Source of the DNA: Candidatus Krumholzibacteriota bacterium
Lineage (GTDB): Bacteria > Krumholzibacteriota > Krumholzibacteriia > Krumholzibacteriales > Krumholzibacteriaceae
NCBI GenBank assembly: GCA_016933255.1
Contig: JAFGBF010000020.1
Location: 1-64,000 of the forward strand
Reading direction: 5' to 3'
Length of the DNA: 64,000 bases
The notes under the pieces are model-generated. The model was not told the DNA's origin, did no database searches, and saw only the letters and a list, made by a program, of their open reading frames with translations. Made by a program: the position numbers and the translations under genes. Positions 43,322 through 53,137 of this stretch are shown piece after piece (the first letter of the stretch is position 1; each line of letters starts with the position of its first letter).

Positions 43322-45715
43322 ATGCGCAGCCTGAGTAAGTTCTTCTCTTTCTCCTGCATTTTTCTCGCCGTGGTATCCGTTCAGCCGTTATGGGCCTGCT
43401 GGGTCGAGAACGGCCTGCCTGTATGTACTGAAACCAGTGAACAGACAGGTCAAAAGATGATATCTGATGGCGCAGGGGGCGCGATAGTCGCGTGGGTAGA
43501 TTATCGCGGCGGCATCGCGGATATATATGCCCAGAGAATGAATGGATCGGGATACTTATTGTGGGCGGTCGATGGCGTCGGTGTATGCCTCGAGGAAGAG
43601 GAGCAGTATGATCTTCAGCTTGTTTCCGACGGGGATGAGGGTGCGATAATCGTATGGCGGGATAATCGCAACGGGTTCGATCCCGAGATCTATGCCCAGC
43701 GTGTCGATTCTGACGGAAACGTTTCGTGGACAGGCGGAGGAGTAGCTATCTGTTCGATCGCTGATGGACAGAATTTTCCTAAGATCGTTCCTGACGGTGC
43801 CGGAGGCGCGATAGTGACCTGGGAAAGCAATCGCGGTGTCGACTATGACATATACGCGCAGCGCGTAAGCCCCTATGGCTACGTGGGGTGGACTATCGAC
43901 GGGATCGCCGTCTGTTCGGCCAAATACGATCAGATGAGGCCCGCGATCGTAGCCGACGGCTCGGACGGATTCATCATCGCGTGGCGCGATGACCGAGGCG
44001 GCAACGATGATATTTTTGCGCAGAGGGTCAATACCTCCGGTGAGCTTCAGTGGGCCACCGACGGAATTCCCCTCTGCACGGCTCCATACAATCAGAGTGC
44101 GGTGAATATTCTTTATGACGGTGACGACGGGGCGATAGTAGCCTGGGAAGACCTTCGCGGCGGCGATTCTGATATCTACTCCCAGCGTGTCGACAGCAAA
44201 GGCGACATACAGTGGGCCTCTGACGGAATACCTCTGTGCTCGTTTTCCGGTGATCAACAATTCTCTGAAATGGTGTCCGATGGAGCAGGAGGGGCTATCG
44301 TCGAATGGCACGATGGCAGAAACGGACATTATGACATATATGCCCAGCGCGTCGACCATTCGGGAAATGTGCTGTGGACAGTGGACGGGGTTCCCGTATA
44401 CGCCTCGATCTTCTCCAAGTACACGATGAAGATGGCCTCAGACGGAGCGGGAGGGGCGATCATCGCGTGGAGTGACTCTCGTAGCGGAAACAACGATGTC
44501 TATGTGCAACGTGTCGATTCAACGGGCAGTGTTCGGTGGGATCCCGAGGGAATCTGTCTCTGCGAGTCCGAGGCGTATCAGTCCTGGCCGCAAATCGTAA
44601 GAGGGGGCAACGGCGGGGCGATAGTGGTGTGGCGTGATCTCCGGGCCGAAAATTATGACCTCTATGGACAATTCATAACCGACGATGGGAATATGACATA
44701 TTATCCCATGATCTCGGCAGTAAAGGATGTGCCTGGCGACCAGGGGGGAAAGCTCGGAATATACTGGAACGCGGTCTGTGACGACGTCTACCCGGAAACG
44801 GAGATCACATATTATTCCCTGTGGCGAAGGTTATCGGATCCGCTCCTTGCCGCCGGTCAGGATGCCTCGTTACTGGAGATGCCCGATGTTTCTCCGGATT
44901 TCGATGGTAGCGCCCTGCGGGTCATGGAAAGCGGGTATTACTGGGAATGGCTTGCCTCTATCCCGGCGCGGTATTTCGATAGTTACGCGTATACAGCAGA
45001 GAGCCTCTACGATTCGATCGCATCCGATCCGGGGTGGCAGTACTTCATGGTCACCGCCCATACTCCTCTTCAGTATCTCTTCTATGATTCGCCGATCGAC
45101 AGCGGATACTCGGTGGACAACCTCTCTCCGTCTGTCCCTGGCGGACTGTCGGCGGAGCAGAGTTATTCACCGGAGGGGATAAGCCTTACTTGGGATGATA
45201 ACGGTGAGCCGGATTTTCATCACTATAATCTGTACCGCGGATCAGGCGAAGACTTTGTGCCATCGCCGGAGAATCTTATAGCATCTCCCCCGGCTGCATC
45301 CTGGTTCGATGGGGAGTGGAGCTGGGACTCGGGGTACTGGTACAAGCTGGCCGCTGTCGATGTTCACGGGAATGAGAGCGCTCTGGCTTTGGCCGGCCCG
45401 GACAATGTGACCGGTGATGAACCGATGCCAGGACCCGTTGCGAATTTTTTGGCTCAGAATTTTCCAAATCCTTTCAATCCCTGTACGGTGATCAAATTCG
45501 GGGTGAAAGAAGAGCGGCAGGTCTCTCTGCGGATATATGACACAGCCGGTAGGCTGATAGTGACGTTGGTAGATAAATCGATGCCGGCAGGTAACTATTC
45601 GATCGATTGGAACGGCCGGGATGAAAATGGTACGGTGGTCGTGAGCGGCGTCTATTTTTACAGGCTTGCAGCGGGAGATTTCCAGGAGACACGAAAGATG
45701 GTCCTGCTGAGATAG
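43322..45715 (+). CDS. secreted repeat protein, eight DGxGGAIVxWxDxR repeats, sorting tail
   Basis: 797 aa, paralogue of the protein at 34267. A signal peptide (about 1-27, ending PLWAC) leads to eight repeats of about 48 residues (roughly 30-420), for example SDGAGGAIVAWVDYRGG with DIYAQR, LW and a final GVC. Eight units suggest an eight-bladed propeller. After it come KDVPGDQGGKLGIYW, two fibronectin-like pieces, and a sorting tail (AQNFPNPFNPCTVIKF to TRKMVLLR). It is followed by the vWA protein in the same direction. The ligand is unknown. Confidence 0.83.
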   Translation: MRSLSKFFSFSCIFLAVVSVQPLWACWVENGLPVCTETSEQTGQKMISDGAGGAIVAWVDYRGGIADIYAQRMNGSGYLLWAVDGVGVCLEEEEQYDLQLVSDGDEGAIIVWRDNRNGFDPEIYAQRVDSDGNVSWTGGGVAICSIADGQNFPKIVPDGAGGAIVTWESNRGVDYDIYAQRVSPYGYVGWTIDGIAVCSAKYDQMRPAIVADGSDGFIIAWRDDRGGNDDIFAQRVNTSGELQWATDGIPLCTAPYNQSAVNILYDGDDGAIVAWEDLRGGDSDIYSQRVDSKGDIQWASDGIPLCSFSGDQQFSEMVSDGAGGAIVEWHDGRNGHYDIYAQRVDHSGNVLWTVDGVPVYASIFSKYTMKMASDGAGGAIIAWSDSRSGNNDVYVQRVDSTGSVRWDPEGICLCESEAYQSWPQIVRGGNGGAIVVWRDLRAENYDLYGQFITDDGNMTYYPMISAVKDVPGDQGGKLGIYWNAVCDDVYPETEITYYSLWRRLSDPLLAAGQDASLLEMPDVSPDFDGSALRVMESGYYWEWLASIPARYFDSYAYTAESLYDSIASDPGWQYFMVTAHTPLQYLFYDSPIDSGYSVDNLSPSVPGGLSAEQSYSPEGISLTWDDNGEPDFHHYNLYRGSGEDFVPSPENLIASPPAASWFDGEWSWDSGYWYKLAAVDVHGNESALALAGPDNVTGDEPMPGPVANFLAQNFPNPFNPCTVIKFGVKEERQVSLRIYDTAGRLIVTLVDKSMPAGNYSIDWNGRDENGTVVVSGVYFYRLAAGDFQETRKMVLLR

Positions 45716-45799
45716 ATCTATCGGTCAAGATGGATCAGCTGGCGGGATATATAGAGGATATAGTGTGTATCTTCTTGTAAATAACTTCAAGGAGGGGGC

Positions 45800-47905
45800 A
45801 TGAAGTACATCGCATTGTTCGCCATGATCTGCCTGGCTGTATCGGCAGGAACTGCCGCATCCGAGCCGGTGATCGTCGAACAGGACTGGACGCTTATCCG
45901 TACCATTCCTTTCAATAATCCTATTGCCGCAAATTTCAATCCAGTCGACGGCTGCATCTATGTGGCCTGCCGGGAGACTGACGCCGACGGCCTTTACCGT
46001 ATCGATGGTATGGGATTTACGGTGAAGATCGCAAGCGGCACATACCTGGCTGGCGTCGTAGTGGACCCTCAGACAGGCGACATTTTCTCGTCCGACAGCT
46101 ACGATGGCCTGATATACCGTTCTCCGTTCGGCACGATCGGCCGGAATATATGGGTATCGGGCTTTCATACCGGCGACGACGATCCAATGGGGATGGCGAT
46201 CGCGCCGATGGACTATACCGGCACTGTCCTAGCGCCCGGTGAGGCGCTTGTAGTCGACGGAGGATATGGTGGTCCCGATGAAGTATGGCTCTGGTCCCCG
46301 GCATCGTCCGAAGGTGAGGAGCTGCTCCATACCGATGACGAGACTCTGGTGCTGGCCACCGATATTGCGATAGGGATATCTTCGATCCATCTCGTAGACG
46401 GCAGGGAGACTGATCCTGGGGCGATCTACTCGGTCGGAGACGGGGGCGTCCTAACCCCGCTTTTGACTTCCGAGCCTTTGGCCGATCCATCCGGCATCAC
46501 ATACGACCCTGAAAACGGCGACCTCCTGGTACTTGACCAGGGCGACGACAGGCTCGTGCGGATCGACCCGGTGACAGGGGATGTGAGCGTTCTCTTCACA
46601 GGGATCGCATCCAGTTCCGGCTGGGCCGGTGTGGATATTAACGAGGACGGACATCAGCTCCTCGTCTCTGCCTATGATGACGATGCCATATTCATCTTTG
46701 CCAGATGCGACGCCTCCGGACACCCTGAGCTCGATTGCGACGGAAACGGGATCTACGACGCCTGCGATATCGCGGACGGCGCGCCGGACTGCAATCGAAA
46801 CGGCCTTCCGGACGAGTGCGATGTAGCGGTAAACGACTGTAATCTCGACGGTATTCCCGATGACTGCCCCGATTGTCCTCCGGTCGAGATAATATTCATC
46901 ATGGACACTTCGGCCTCGATGGACGATGAAGCGGCTGTACTCTGCGGAAGCATGGATCAGGTCGTCGCGACCCTTGAGATGATCGATCTGGGCGTCGAGT
47001 CTCTTCTCCTGGGAATCTGCGACCTGCCCGGCGGCCCTTATGGCTGTCTGGAGGATCATATTACAAATCTGCTTGGTACTGCAGTACCCGGGTCTCCTCC
47101 TTCCGGCCTGGAAGTCCTTGGTGACTGTACAGGCTTAAACGAAGGTTGCTCGGAAGACTGGGGACTGGCGACCGCCGTCGTCGCCGGGTGCTATCCATGG
47201 ATGCCGCATCGCGAGTCAGTACGGCTTATAATCCCTCTCTCCGACGAAGGCCCTGGCTGCGGTGATCCAGTGGATTCTTTTGATGAGGCCTCGATCACGC
47301 ACGCAATCTCGGTAGCGCGATCGGCTGGAGTGATCGTCTCTCCGATAACAGGTACCGGATCTTTGTCGAGCGTAAAGTCGCTGGCCCAGGCTATTGCAGA
47401 CTCGACGGGCGGGATCCACTTCAATTCCACCGAGCCTGCTCTCGACATAGCAGATGCTATCGTCGATCTGGTTCTGACCGCCTGCTCGAGATATACCGAT
47501 TGCAACGGCAACGGCATCCTGGACGAGTGCGACATCTCGAGCGGTTCGAGCGAGGACCTTAACGACAACGGCGTACCTGACGAGTGCGAGACGATCACGG
47601 GTACGGATCCGCTGCCGCCGAGTCATGACAAGCTGCAGCTGTCGCAGAACGTGCCCAATCCGTTCAATCCGACGACTACGATCACGTTCGTGCTTCCGGA
47701 GGATGCACATGTGGAGCTGGCAGTCTTTGCGCCCAGCGGCCGGCGCGTAGCCACGATCGCAAGTGGATCGTTCAGCGCAGGTCCGAACGAAGTCGCCTGG
47801 GACGGCCGCGACGATGCAGGCAAACAGGTCGCTTCGGGCGTATACTATTACCGCCTGAAAGCAGGCGACACTGTGCAGACGAAGAAAATGGTCCTGCTGA
47901 GATAG
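45800..47905 (+). CDS. secreted propeller + calcium-repeat + vWA protein with sorting tail
   Basis: 701 aa with a signal peptide (about 1-20). Residues about 25-300 are an NHL/SMP-30-like propeller (IYVACRETDADGLYRI, GITYDPENGDLLVLDQGDDRLVRI). Acidic DxNxxGxxDxCD repeats follow (DCDGNGIYDACDIADG, DCNRNGLPDECD), then a vWA domain with MIDAS motif DTSAS (IIFIMDTSASM). A second acidic repeat (DCNGNGILDECD) and a sorting tail (SQNVPNPFNPTTTITF to TKKMVLLR) complete it. It probably binds calcium and protein ligands at the surface. The tail variant is VPNPFNP. Confidence 0.82.
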   Translation: MKYIALFAMICLAVSAGTAASEPVIVEQDWTLIRTIPFNNPIAANFNPVDGCIYVACRETDADGLYRIDGMGFTVKIASGTYLAGVVVDPQTGDIFSSDSYDGLIYRSPFGTIGRNIWVSGFHTGDDDPMGMAIAPMDYTGTVLAPGEALVVDGGYGGPDEVWLWSPASSEGEELLHTDDETLVLATDIAIGISSIHLVDGRETDPGAIYSVGDGGVLTPLLTSEPLADPSGITYDPENGDLLVLDQGDDRLVRIDPVTGDVSVLFTGIASSSGWAGVDINEDGHQLLVSAYDDDAIFIFARCDASGHPELDCDGNGIYDACDIADGAPDCNRNGLPDECDVAVNDCNLDGIPDDCPDCPPVEIIFIMDTSASMDDEAAVLCGSMDQVVATLEMIDLGVESLLLGICDLPGGPYGCLEDHITNLLGTAVPGSPPSGLEVLGDCTGLNEGCSEDWGLATAVVAGCYPWMPHRESVRLIIPLSDEGPGCGDPVDSFDEASITHAISVARSAGVIVSPITGTGSLSSVKSLAQAIADSTGGIHFNSTEPALDIADAIVDLVLTACSRYTDCNGNGILDECDISSGSSEDLNDNGVPDECETITGTDPLPPSHDKLQLSQNVPNPFNPTTTITFVLPEDAHVELAVFAPSGRRVATIASGSFSAGPNEVAWDGRDDAGKQVASGVYYYRLKAGDTVQTKKMVLLR

Positions 47906-48082
47906 CACAGTTTTTGTCTGAATCAGAGTGATGATCCAAGGGTGTGAACGGCATACGAAAGCGATAATCGTTCCCAGCGGCGGGACCGTTAGCGATTCCG
48001 GCGGGGCCTGCGTCTATATCCCGCCAGGCGGTCAGCCTGTATGTCTGACCAGGCGTGGAAAAGCACGCCGAAAGACCCAGCC

Positions 48083-48919
48083 CTATTTTAAGGCAAAGAT
48101 ACGGCACCCGAGGATCACTCTGAAGATCATGGTATCAGCTATTCTTCTGCGAATATTGCAGGGCAGGCAGGATAGTATTTTTTCAACTGTAGAAACAACG
48201 AAACAGGGTGTCTTGATATACGTTCCCCGTGCTCCGATCAGTACCGATATTTTCGAAAATCCGGCATCCTTGAAAAGGCGTTTCAATTCGCTGTTGGTAT
48301 ATTCCTTCAGATGGAATCCTTCCGCAACCATCGAAAAATACTGGGATATATCGTGGGGGCCATTAAGACGGTTGGGTGTCAGACAGATATGGATCCCACC
48401 GGGGCGGAGGGCGGAGAAAATGTTTTTTAGCTGTTTGACAACATCGTCAGGATGAAGGTGCTCGATCAATTGATCGCTGAAAGCGAGGTCGACGGATCCG
48501 TCAGAAACCGGGATGCTGCATCCATCTGAGATAAGATATTTCATGTTTGGAGGTATTTCTAAATCTTTTGCAATTTCTGCTGAAACATCGACGGCGAATA
48601 CCTGTTTGGCTGTTTTGGCCAGTTTCAGCGATAGCGACCCGCTTCCCGCCCCGATTTCCATGAATACAGAGTCATTATTCAAATACCGACTGAGTAATTT
48701 AGATCTTCTTGCCAGCTTTGAAGCTTCAAGTTCAGGTGATGCTTTTTTCCTGATTTGGGGATGGTGAGGAACACGCTGATAAAGCTCGTCGTAAAGAATG
48801 GAATAAAGATGATGTCTTTCCTCGCAAGAAGAATTTCGCAATCTTTTTGCGAGTTCTTTCTCGACTTCGTAGTGAAGTCGAAGTTCTTTCTTTGAACGGT
48901 TGCCGGATAAAGTATTCAT
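48083..48919 (-). CDS. class I SAM-dependent methyltransferase
   Basis: 278 aa. Motif I is MEIGAGSGSLSLKLA, followed by VFAVDVS, SDGCSIPVSDGSVDLAF and LRPGGIHICLTPN. The N-terminal 80 residues are helical and the C-terminus unusual, so the substrate is unclear. It sits at the edge of the glycan region. ATG 48919. Confidence 0.85.
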   Translation of the reverse strand: MNTLSGNRSKKELRLHYEVEKELAKRLRNSSCEERHHLYSILYDELYQRVPHHPQIRKKASPELEASKLARRSKLLSRYLNNDSVFMEIGAGSGSLSLKLAKTAKQVFAVDVSAEIAKDLEIPPNMKYLISDGCSIPVSDGSVDLAFSDQLIEHLHPDDVVKQLKNIFSALRPGGIHICLTPNRLNGPHDISQYFSMVAEGFHLKEYTNSELKRLFKDAGFSKISVLIGARGTYIKTPCFVVSTVEKILSCLPCNIRRRIADTMIFRVILGCRIFALK

Positions 48920-48972
48920 TATAATAATCCCGATGAATAAATTTTATTATAGCAATGTGTTTGATAGGAAGA

Positions 48973-50613
48973 TCATTTCTCCCCGGCCACCACTTCAGCG
49001 ATGTTCAGGGCGTGGTCTTTTATCCTCCGGTATGAGCTGAGAACATCCATGAAAACGAGGCTTGCCAGCGGGACTGTCTCCTTGCTTTCCAGGCGGAGAA
49101 GATGACTCGACCTGAAATCCTTCACCCGGTGTGATATCGTATCCCCCTGGCTCAGGGCCTTGGAAAGGATCTCATCGTTACGGTCCTTTACGGCACCATA
49201 GATCATATGGGTATAATCCGAGACCAGATCATGAAGCTGCAGTATCTCTTCCCTGCCCTTTTCCGCGAAAACAAGGCCATCATTTCTCAATCTGCACTGG
49301 AGTTTCAGAATGGCAACGATATAATCGCTGATCGATTCAAATTCGTCGGCGATACGCAGCTGCCTGTGAACTTCCTTCGCAACGTCATGGCTCAGTGTGC
49401 TCGACATCATCTTCCCGATGAATTCGACTATCTCTTTCTGGATTAGATCGAACACCTTTTCTTTATGAAAAAGCTTGTTCTCCAGTTTCTTGTTCCCGCT
49501 GCCGTTCTCGATCACGAGGCGAAGCCAGTTCATCATCTGCTGAATCCCTTCGCCCATATGGACGATCTCCCTGTACGACTGCTGTATCCCTATTACCGGA
49601 GTGTCGTAGATCCGGACGTCAAGATATGTCAGATGGTGCTTTTCCTTGTGGAGTTTGGCGGGTACCAGGAATTCAACGAGCCGTGTGAACGGAGCTATCA
49701 AAGGCATGAACAGGCTGACAACTAGAATATTAAAGCCTGTATGAGCGAATGCTATCCTCGCGGCGATGGCCACGTGTTCGGGGATAATCATTTTCAATAA
49801 ATCGACATACCTGAAGAAGAAAGGCACCATTATCGTCACGCCGATGATCTTAATCAGAATATGGGCGTAGGCGGTCCTCTTGGCGTTTGTTATGGTTCCC
49901 AAAGATGAGAGAAATGCGGTGATCGTCGTGCCGATATTTTCTCCCAGAACAAGTGCGACCGCCGTGTCATACCCTATCGCGCCCGTTCTTGCGAGGGTGA
50001 TAGTTATAGCCACGGTCGCTGAAGATGACTGTATGATCGCTGTCACAAAAGCTCCTGCAAGAACGCACTTTATTACACCACCGATGCCTGTCGGCTCAAA
50101 ACGGGAGAACAGTGCTATGAATTCAGGATTATCCCTTAAAGGCATAAAACTTTCCTTCATGATCCCGAGGCCGAAGAAAACCATTCCAAGGCCGAGGAGT
50201 ATCATCGCGATGTAGCGGATCCTCTCGTTTTTGGAAAACAGGTAGAAAAATGCCGAGATTCCCAGGATCGGCAAGCCGTACTCCACGATCTTCAGAGCAA
50301 CGAGCCAGGCGGTTATCGTGGTTCCGATATCTGCGCCAAGGATCACGCTTATAGCCTGCTGCAGAGTCATGATCCCGGCATTTACCATGCCGACGATCAT
50401 CACTGTCGTTACAGAACTCGACTGGATGAGGGATGTAATGGTGGCTCCCACTCCGCAGGCGACCAGCCTGTTGTCGGTAACGGCGTTTATGAGCTTGCGG
50501 AGCCGCTCTCCCGCCACTGTCTGCATTCCCTCGGACATGAGTTTCATGCCGACCAGAAACAGCCCCAGTCCGCCTATAGTTCCTATGATCATCTTGAAAT
50601 AGTCAACGGACAC
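48973..50613 (-). CDS. Na/Pi-cotransporter II family protein with PhoU-like domain
   Basis: 546 aa. Two inverted membrane halves carry the QSSS signature (LIQSSSVTTVMIVG and IIQSSSATVAIT) and the GADIGTT/GENIGTT motifs. A C-terminal PhoU-like helical domain runs from about residue 335 to the end. Family members take up phosphate coupled to sodium; some are linked to phosphate sensing. GTG start with GAGG upstream. Confidence 0.9.
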   Translation of the reverse strand: MSVDYFKMIIGTIGGLGLFLVGMKLMSEGMQTVAGERLRKLINAVTDNRLVACGVGATITSLIQSSSVTTVMIVGMVNAGIMTLQQAISVILGADIGTTITAWLVALKIVEYGLPILGISAFFYLFSKNERIRYIAMILLGLGMVFFGLGIMKESFMPLRDNPEFIALFSRFEPTGIGGVIKCVLAGAFVTAIIQSSSATVAITITLARTGAIGYDTAVALVLGENIGTTITAFLSSLGTITNAKRTAYAHILIKIIGVTIMVPFFFRYVDLLKMIIPEHVAIAARIAFAHTGFNILVVSLFMPLIAPFTRLVEFLVPAKLHKEKHHLTYLDVRIYDTPVIGIQQSYREIVHMGEGIQQMMNWLRLVIENGSGNKKLENKLFHKEKVFDLIQKEIVEFIGKMMSSTLSHDVAKEVHRQLRIADEFESISDYIVAILKLQCRLRNDGLVFAEKGREEILQLHDLVSDYTHMIYGAVKDRNDEILSKALSQGDTISHRVKDFRSSHLLRLESKETVPLASLVFMDVLSSYRRIKDHALNIAEVVAGEK

Positions 50614-50745
50614 TGAATACCTCGCTCAAACGCCTGATGAAAACCGCCGGAGCATAATATTACGAAAACCTGAAAATGTCATTACGTGAATGCAGGAACT
50701 CCTTCTGAAAATATTATCCTGTGCTTTTTCTTCAGTCTAATTCTC

Positions 50746-51864
50746 TCAAACCGCGGGATCAGGCTGATCTGCCGCTGGTATGCCGGAAACTCCGGATCTG
50801 CATCTGCACAGGATCGCGCTTGCGTAAATAACAAACAGAGGTTCGAACGGGATCCTGTATCTCTTGGAGAATGAGGTCAGGATCAGCATGAGGACCGTAT
50901 AAAAGGCGACAGGAAGGAGTGCATTCCTCTCTTCCTTCCTGTAGTACCTCGCGAGCCCGATAATTCCGAGTACCATCAGGACTGTATACGCATATGCCGC
51001 CGTGTATGTCGAGTTTGTATTCTGATCAGTACCCTCATCGTCACTCAAAGCCCATTCCTTGCTGGTTATATATGAAGCGTTATTGTATATCTGCGCAACG
51101 GTGTTCCATCTTCCCTTGAGCCTCGTTGGTTTGAATTTTGAGAAGTCAAGTTCGTACGCTTCAGCCCTGTAAACCGGGACAACCCTCTTTTCCACGATCG
51201 AGTTTCTTATGGTCAGCGGAAAAAGTATTCCAATCAGAATGAGAAAAAAGGCCAGACGTTTTTTCATCGCAAGAATAGTCCCTGGTATTAAAAAAGCCAT
51301 TATCGGGTCCAGCATCATTGCGATGCCGACAAGCGCCGATGAGATCGCAGAGCGGGCCATATCGCCGGTTTCAGACAAAGCCGCCGTAATAAGAGCCAGA
51401 ACGATGAAGATCTCGAACGATCCCGGGGTCAGTGAAAGGTTAGCGAGGATGAAGTTCGGATATATCGCTCCAAGTGAAGCTGCCACAAGAGCAGTTTTTC
51501 TGTTAAAGATGCGGGAAGCGATAAAATATATAAGAAGGACGGAGATCGAATTGATGATACCCTGTATCGCGAAGCCGGCTGCCATCGCTCCATCTCTGAA
51601 GAGAAGGAGCATCATCCGCAAAAAAAGCAGATAAAGGGGAGCCCGCTCAGGTCCAATAGTACCGTTTTTTGCTATCTCGAAAAAATCATTCTTGAAGCCG
51701 AAAAAAATCTCTGAATCGAAAGAAAAAGCAAAGTATAGCCTCAGGGAAAGGGAAAGAAGGATGATAACCGCAAGAAGATCCCAGTCTTTCGAGAAAGAGG
51801 GAACGATCCTGTCCCTCCACAGATCCAGGAAGATATGATTTTTCGTTTCAGAGACCTTTGCCAT
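50746..51864 (-). CDS. GT-C/GT39-like membrane glycosyltransferase or flippase-like protein
   Basis: 372 aa with about nine hydrophobic helices. The loop after helix 1 (SEIFFGFKNDFFEIAKNG) and GPERAPLYLLFLRM fit the polyprenyl-phosphate-dependent GT39/ArnT-like pattern, with an acidic residue in the first loop. The match is weak and no single motif proves it. It lies in the glycan region. Confidence 0.55.
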   Translation of the reverse strand: MAKVSETKNHIFLDLWRDRIVPSFSKDWDLLAVIILLSLSLRLYFAFSFDSEIFFGFKNDFFEIAKNGTIGPERAPLYLLFLRMMLLLFRDGAMAAGFAIQGIINSISVLLIYFIASRIFNRKTALVAASLGAIYPNFILANLSLTPGSFEIFIVLALITAALSETGDMARSAISSALVGIAMMLDPIMAFLIPGTILAMKKRLAFFLILIGILFPLTIRNSIVEKRVVPVYRAEAYELDFSKFKPTRLKGRWNTVAQIYNNASYITSKEWALSDDEGTDQNTNSTYTAAYAYTVLMVLGIIGLARYYRKEERNALLPVAFYTVLMLILTSFSKRYRIPFEPLFVIYASAILCRCRSGVSGIPAADQPDPAV

Positions 51865-52073
51865 TTAATACCAGCCTGGAACGAAGCTTTGTTCGTTTCG
51901 GGGAGATGACCGTGACCCTGATAACTCAACCCATTACCGGGCGTGAATCTTACTCCGGGGAACAGAATATCGCAGAGGGAAAGATCATACAAGCCATTTC
52001 ATATATTCCGTTAGCGAACCGGAAATGGCAGAAAATATAATTCGATTGAAGGTGCCGTAGAGAAGAAGGTATA

Positions 52074-53102
52074 ATGACCACTCTAATCGGGTGGATCCTG
52101 AATCGTGAGAATGGAATTATTTTGAAAGACCCGCGTAAAAAGACGGAGAGTGATACTGACAACAAGGGAAAAAGAACGGCTGTTTCTCCCTGGCGCCTGT
52201 GGTACAGGGCGATTCTCGCCTTTATTGCAGTTGCCGCCGTGGCGTGGTATCTCAATCGAAACTTCAGGAGACTTGCCGATTTCGAGTTCAATATCAATAT
52301 CGCCTATCTGATACCGGCTTTTTTCTCGGTTTCAGCTGCATATTTTTCTTCGTTTCTGATCTGGACGAGGCTGGCCACGGTCTTCGGGCTGAAGGGTTCT
52401 TTTTCCGGATCGGGGCGCGCCTATTTTCTTTCCTATCTCGGAAGGTATATACCGGGAAAAGTAGGGCTGATACTTGCAAGGATCGAGGCATATCCTGCCG
52501 GGTCTGCCCCGGAGGTCATAATGGCGACCGGTCTCGAGCAGGTCGCCGTCCTGTCAGCCGCTTCTCTTCTAGTCATACTCGCCCTGGCAGTCTCTCCCGC
52601 GTTTTTCCCGCGGGAGTACAGGCTGCTGGCTCTGGGGGGTATCGTTCCATTGCTGATACTGCTGATTCCAGGCGTATTGAACAGGATCGCGCGTTTAGTA
52701 TATAGAATCTTCAGAAGGGAAGCTTTGGAGATAAAGACATCTTACAGCACGAATCTCAGGTTTACAGTCTTGTATATCCTGCCCTCGATCTTCCATGGAC
52801 TGGGACTGTTTTTTATTCTTAAGGCCCTGTCGATAATCTCCTGGAGCTATTTTATCCCTGTAGCCGGCCTGTATTCTGCGGCGATGCTGCTGGGGCTATT
52901 CGCTGTCTTTGTCCCTGGAGGGATCGGCGTGAGGGAAGGATTATTGTTCGCGTTCCTGCCCGCCGTTGTCTCAGTCGAGGCAGCGATGATATCGGCTGTC
53001 GTAATCCGGGTGGTCACCATAGTTGTAGAAGTCATACTTGCGGCAGGTTTTATAATCGTGGCAAGGACAGGCAGCGGTCATCGAGCGGGGATCGCAGAAT
53101 AG
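52074..53102 (+). CDS. UPF0104 (lysylphosphatidylglycerol synthase TM) family membrane protein
   Basis: 342 aa, about eight helices. SYLGRYIPGKVGLILARIEAY and GLFAVFVPGGIGVREGLL are hallmark motifs of PF03706, seen in LPG synthase membrane domains and in glycan-linked proteins. AAGAAGG precedes ATG 52074. It shares its family with the gene at 55532 but not its sequence in detail. Its role is probably lipid or glycan-lipid translocation; this is inference. Confidence 0.8.
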   Translation: MTTLIGWILNRENGIILKDPRKKTESDTDNKGKRTAVSPWRLWYRAILAFIAVAAVAWYLNRNFRRLADFEFNINIAYLIPAFFSVSAAYFSSFLIWTRLATVFGLKGSFSGSGRAYFLSYLGRYIPGKVGLILARIEAYPAGSAPEVIMATGLEQVAVLSAASLLVILALAVSPAFFPREYRLLALGGIVPLLILLIPGVLNRIARLVYRIFRREALEIKTSYSTNLRFTVLYILPSIFHGLGLFFILKALSIISWSYFIPVAGLYSAAMLLGLFAVFVPGGIGVREGLLFAFLPAVVSVEAAMISAVVIRVVTIVVEVILAAGFIIVARTGSGHRAGIAE

Positions 53103-53137
53103 CCCGCAATTGTTCAAAGCAGACAAGGGTTAAAATC

